Shown piece after piece: positions 63,781-64,000 of a DNA stretch of 64,000 bases. The position numbers and the translations under genes were made by a program. Source of the stretch: Atrichornis clamosus. Lineage: Eukaryota > Chordata > Aves > Passeriformes > Menuridae. The notes below the pieces were generated by a model. The model saw only the letters and a program-made list of their open reading frames with translations, had not been told where the DNA came from and searched no databases. The stretch is from assembly GCA_013400975.1 (NCBI GenBank), contig WBMZ01008638.1, forward strand, positions 1-64,000, in the 5' to 3' direction. How positions within the stretch are numbered: the stretch's first letter is position 1; the number at the start of each line of letters is the position of its first letter.

Positions 63781-63819
63781 TTTCCAGCTTTGAGATTCAG
63801 CTCTCTATTAGCTTCTTAA
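63661..63819 (+). CDS. Candidate terminal exon with poly-Gln tract (weak)
   Basis: One of the strongest 3' splice sites in the window (catctcttttcttctgtatcc then tttcag, ending at 63660) is followed at once by TCAATG. One frame gives MKTEQDGKLTSTAWAAVLYT…, crosses ten Gln codons and stops at 63817-63819. A second frame is also open through the repeat as poly-Ala, so frame alone proves nothing. There is no good donor downstream within reach and no clear poly(A) signal. It may be a 3' exon of a transcript starting upstream, or a strong cryptic acceptor beside a microsatellite. Product unknown. Confidence 0.22.
63748..63777. repeat. (CAG)10 trinucleotide repeat
   Basis: Ten uninterrupted CAG units, preceded by CAGCTACTG. 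Purity implies ongoing length variation between individuals. It would encode Gln, Ala or Ser runs depending on frame, if translated at all. Confidence 0.97.
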
Positions 63820-64000
63820 AAACATCCCCTAAATACCTACACTCCTGTAAAATCCTGTGACAGGGAGCAGACCGCAGGAAGCAGACTTCAGGCTAAGTGG
63901 GTCTCACACGGACCCGGGTCCATCCTTCCTATGAGTGCTACTGGTACCACACGCTCTATAAGCATCGAGGATACCGTGCTCAATTTGCTATTCTTCTTCT
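63820..64000. other. No feature recognised at window end
   Basis: The last ~180 bases contain no clear donor, poly(A) signal or repeat. There is slight CpG enrichment near 63905-63970. Confidence 0.5.

Noticed and set aside
1..64000. CRISPR array, operon, tRNA, rRNA, snRNA or known microRNA hairpin
   Set aside because: Looked for by eye on both strands. No regularly spaced direct repeats, tRNA box A/B pairs or recognisable RNA genes were found.

Overview
The window looks like single-copy, non-coding nuclear DNA from a bird. The main evidence is four copies of the CR1 LINE. The two minus-strand copies still begin with the reverse complement of the CR1 3' tail repeat, and their 3' ends read like the common avian consensus. 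The rest is AT-rich, repeat-poor sequence with a few old SINE and LINE relics, as expected of a bird intron or gene desert. Nothing suggests prokaryotic, organellar or viral origin.

Layout. Bases 1-135 are the edge of a CpG island, probably a promoter or first exon lying mostly outside the window. From 136 to about 10.2 kb there is plain sequence with short microsatellites and one or two MIR-type relics. A diverged CR1 lies at 10.25-10.72 kb and a CTACAAT minisatellite at 11.57 kb. A GC-rich stretch near 15.9 kb holds the best-looking single exon candidate (minus strand). A CR1 lies at 19.5-19.9 kb (plus). An ancient CR1/L3-like relic (23.4-23.6 kb) and a MIR relic (24.9 kb) follow. From 25 to 39.8 kb little is recognisable. 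A minus-strand MIR relic (39.8 kb) and a plus-strand exon candidate (40.16 kb) come next. At 43.3-44.2 kb there is an unexplained inverted repeat, with a Maf/AP-1-like palindrome and a small GC-rich block beside it. Two CR1 copies on the minus strand lie at 44.5 and 50.1 kb. The interval 47.6-48.0 kb looks like a conserved regulatory element, with two PBX/HOX-type motifs. Exon candidates lie at 53.1, 54.8 (plus) and 57.1 kb (minus). A 100-nt homopyrimidine run lies at 58.0 kb. A strong 3' splice site followed by a (CAG)10 tract lies at 63.66-63.78 kb.

No complete protein-coding gene can be supported. The longest open frames (185-188 codons) are about what chance gives for 64 kb read in six frames. 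The exon candidates rest only on splice-site quality plus an open frame. They lie on both strands, and their phases do not all join, so they cannot be assembled into one gene. Some may be lncRNA exons and several are probably chance. I see no convincing novel biological system. The inverted repeat at 43.3-44.2 kb and the putative regulatory element at 47.6-48.0 kb are the items most worth checking.
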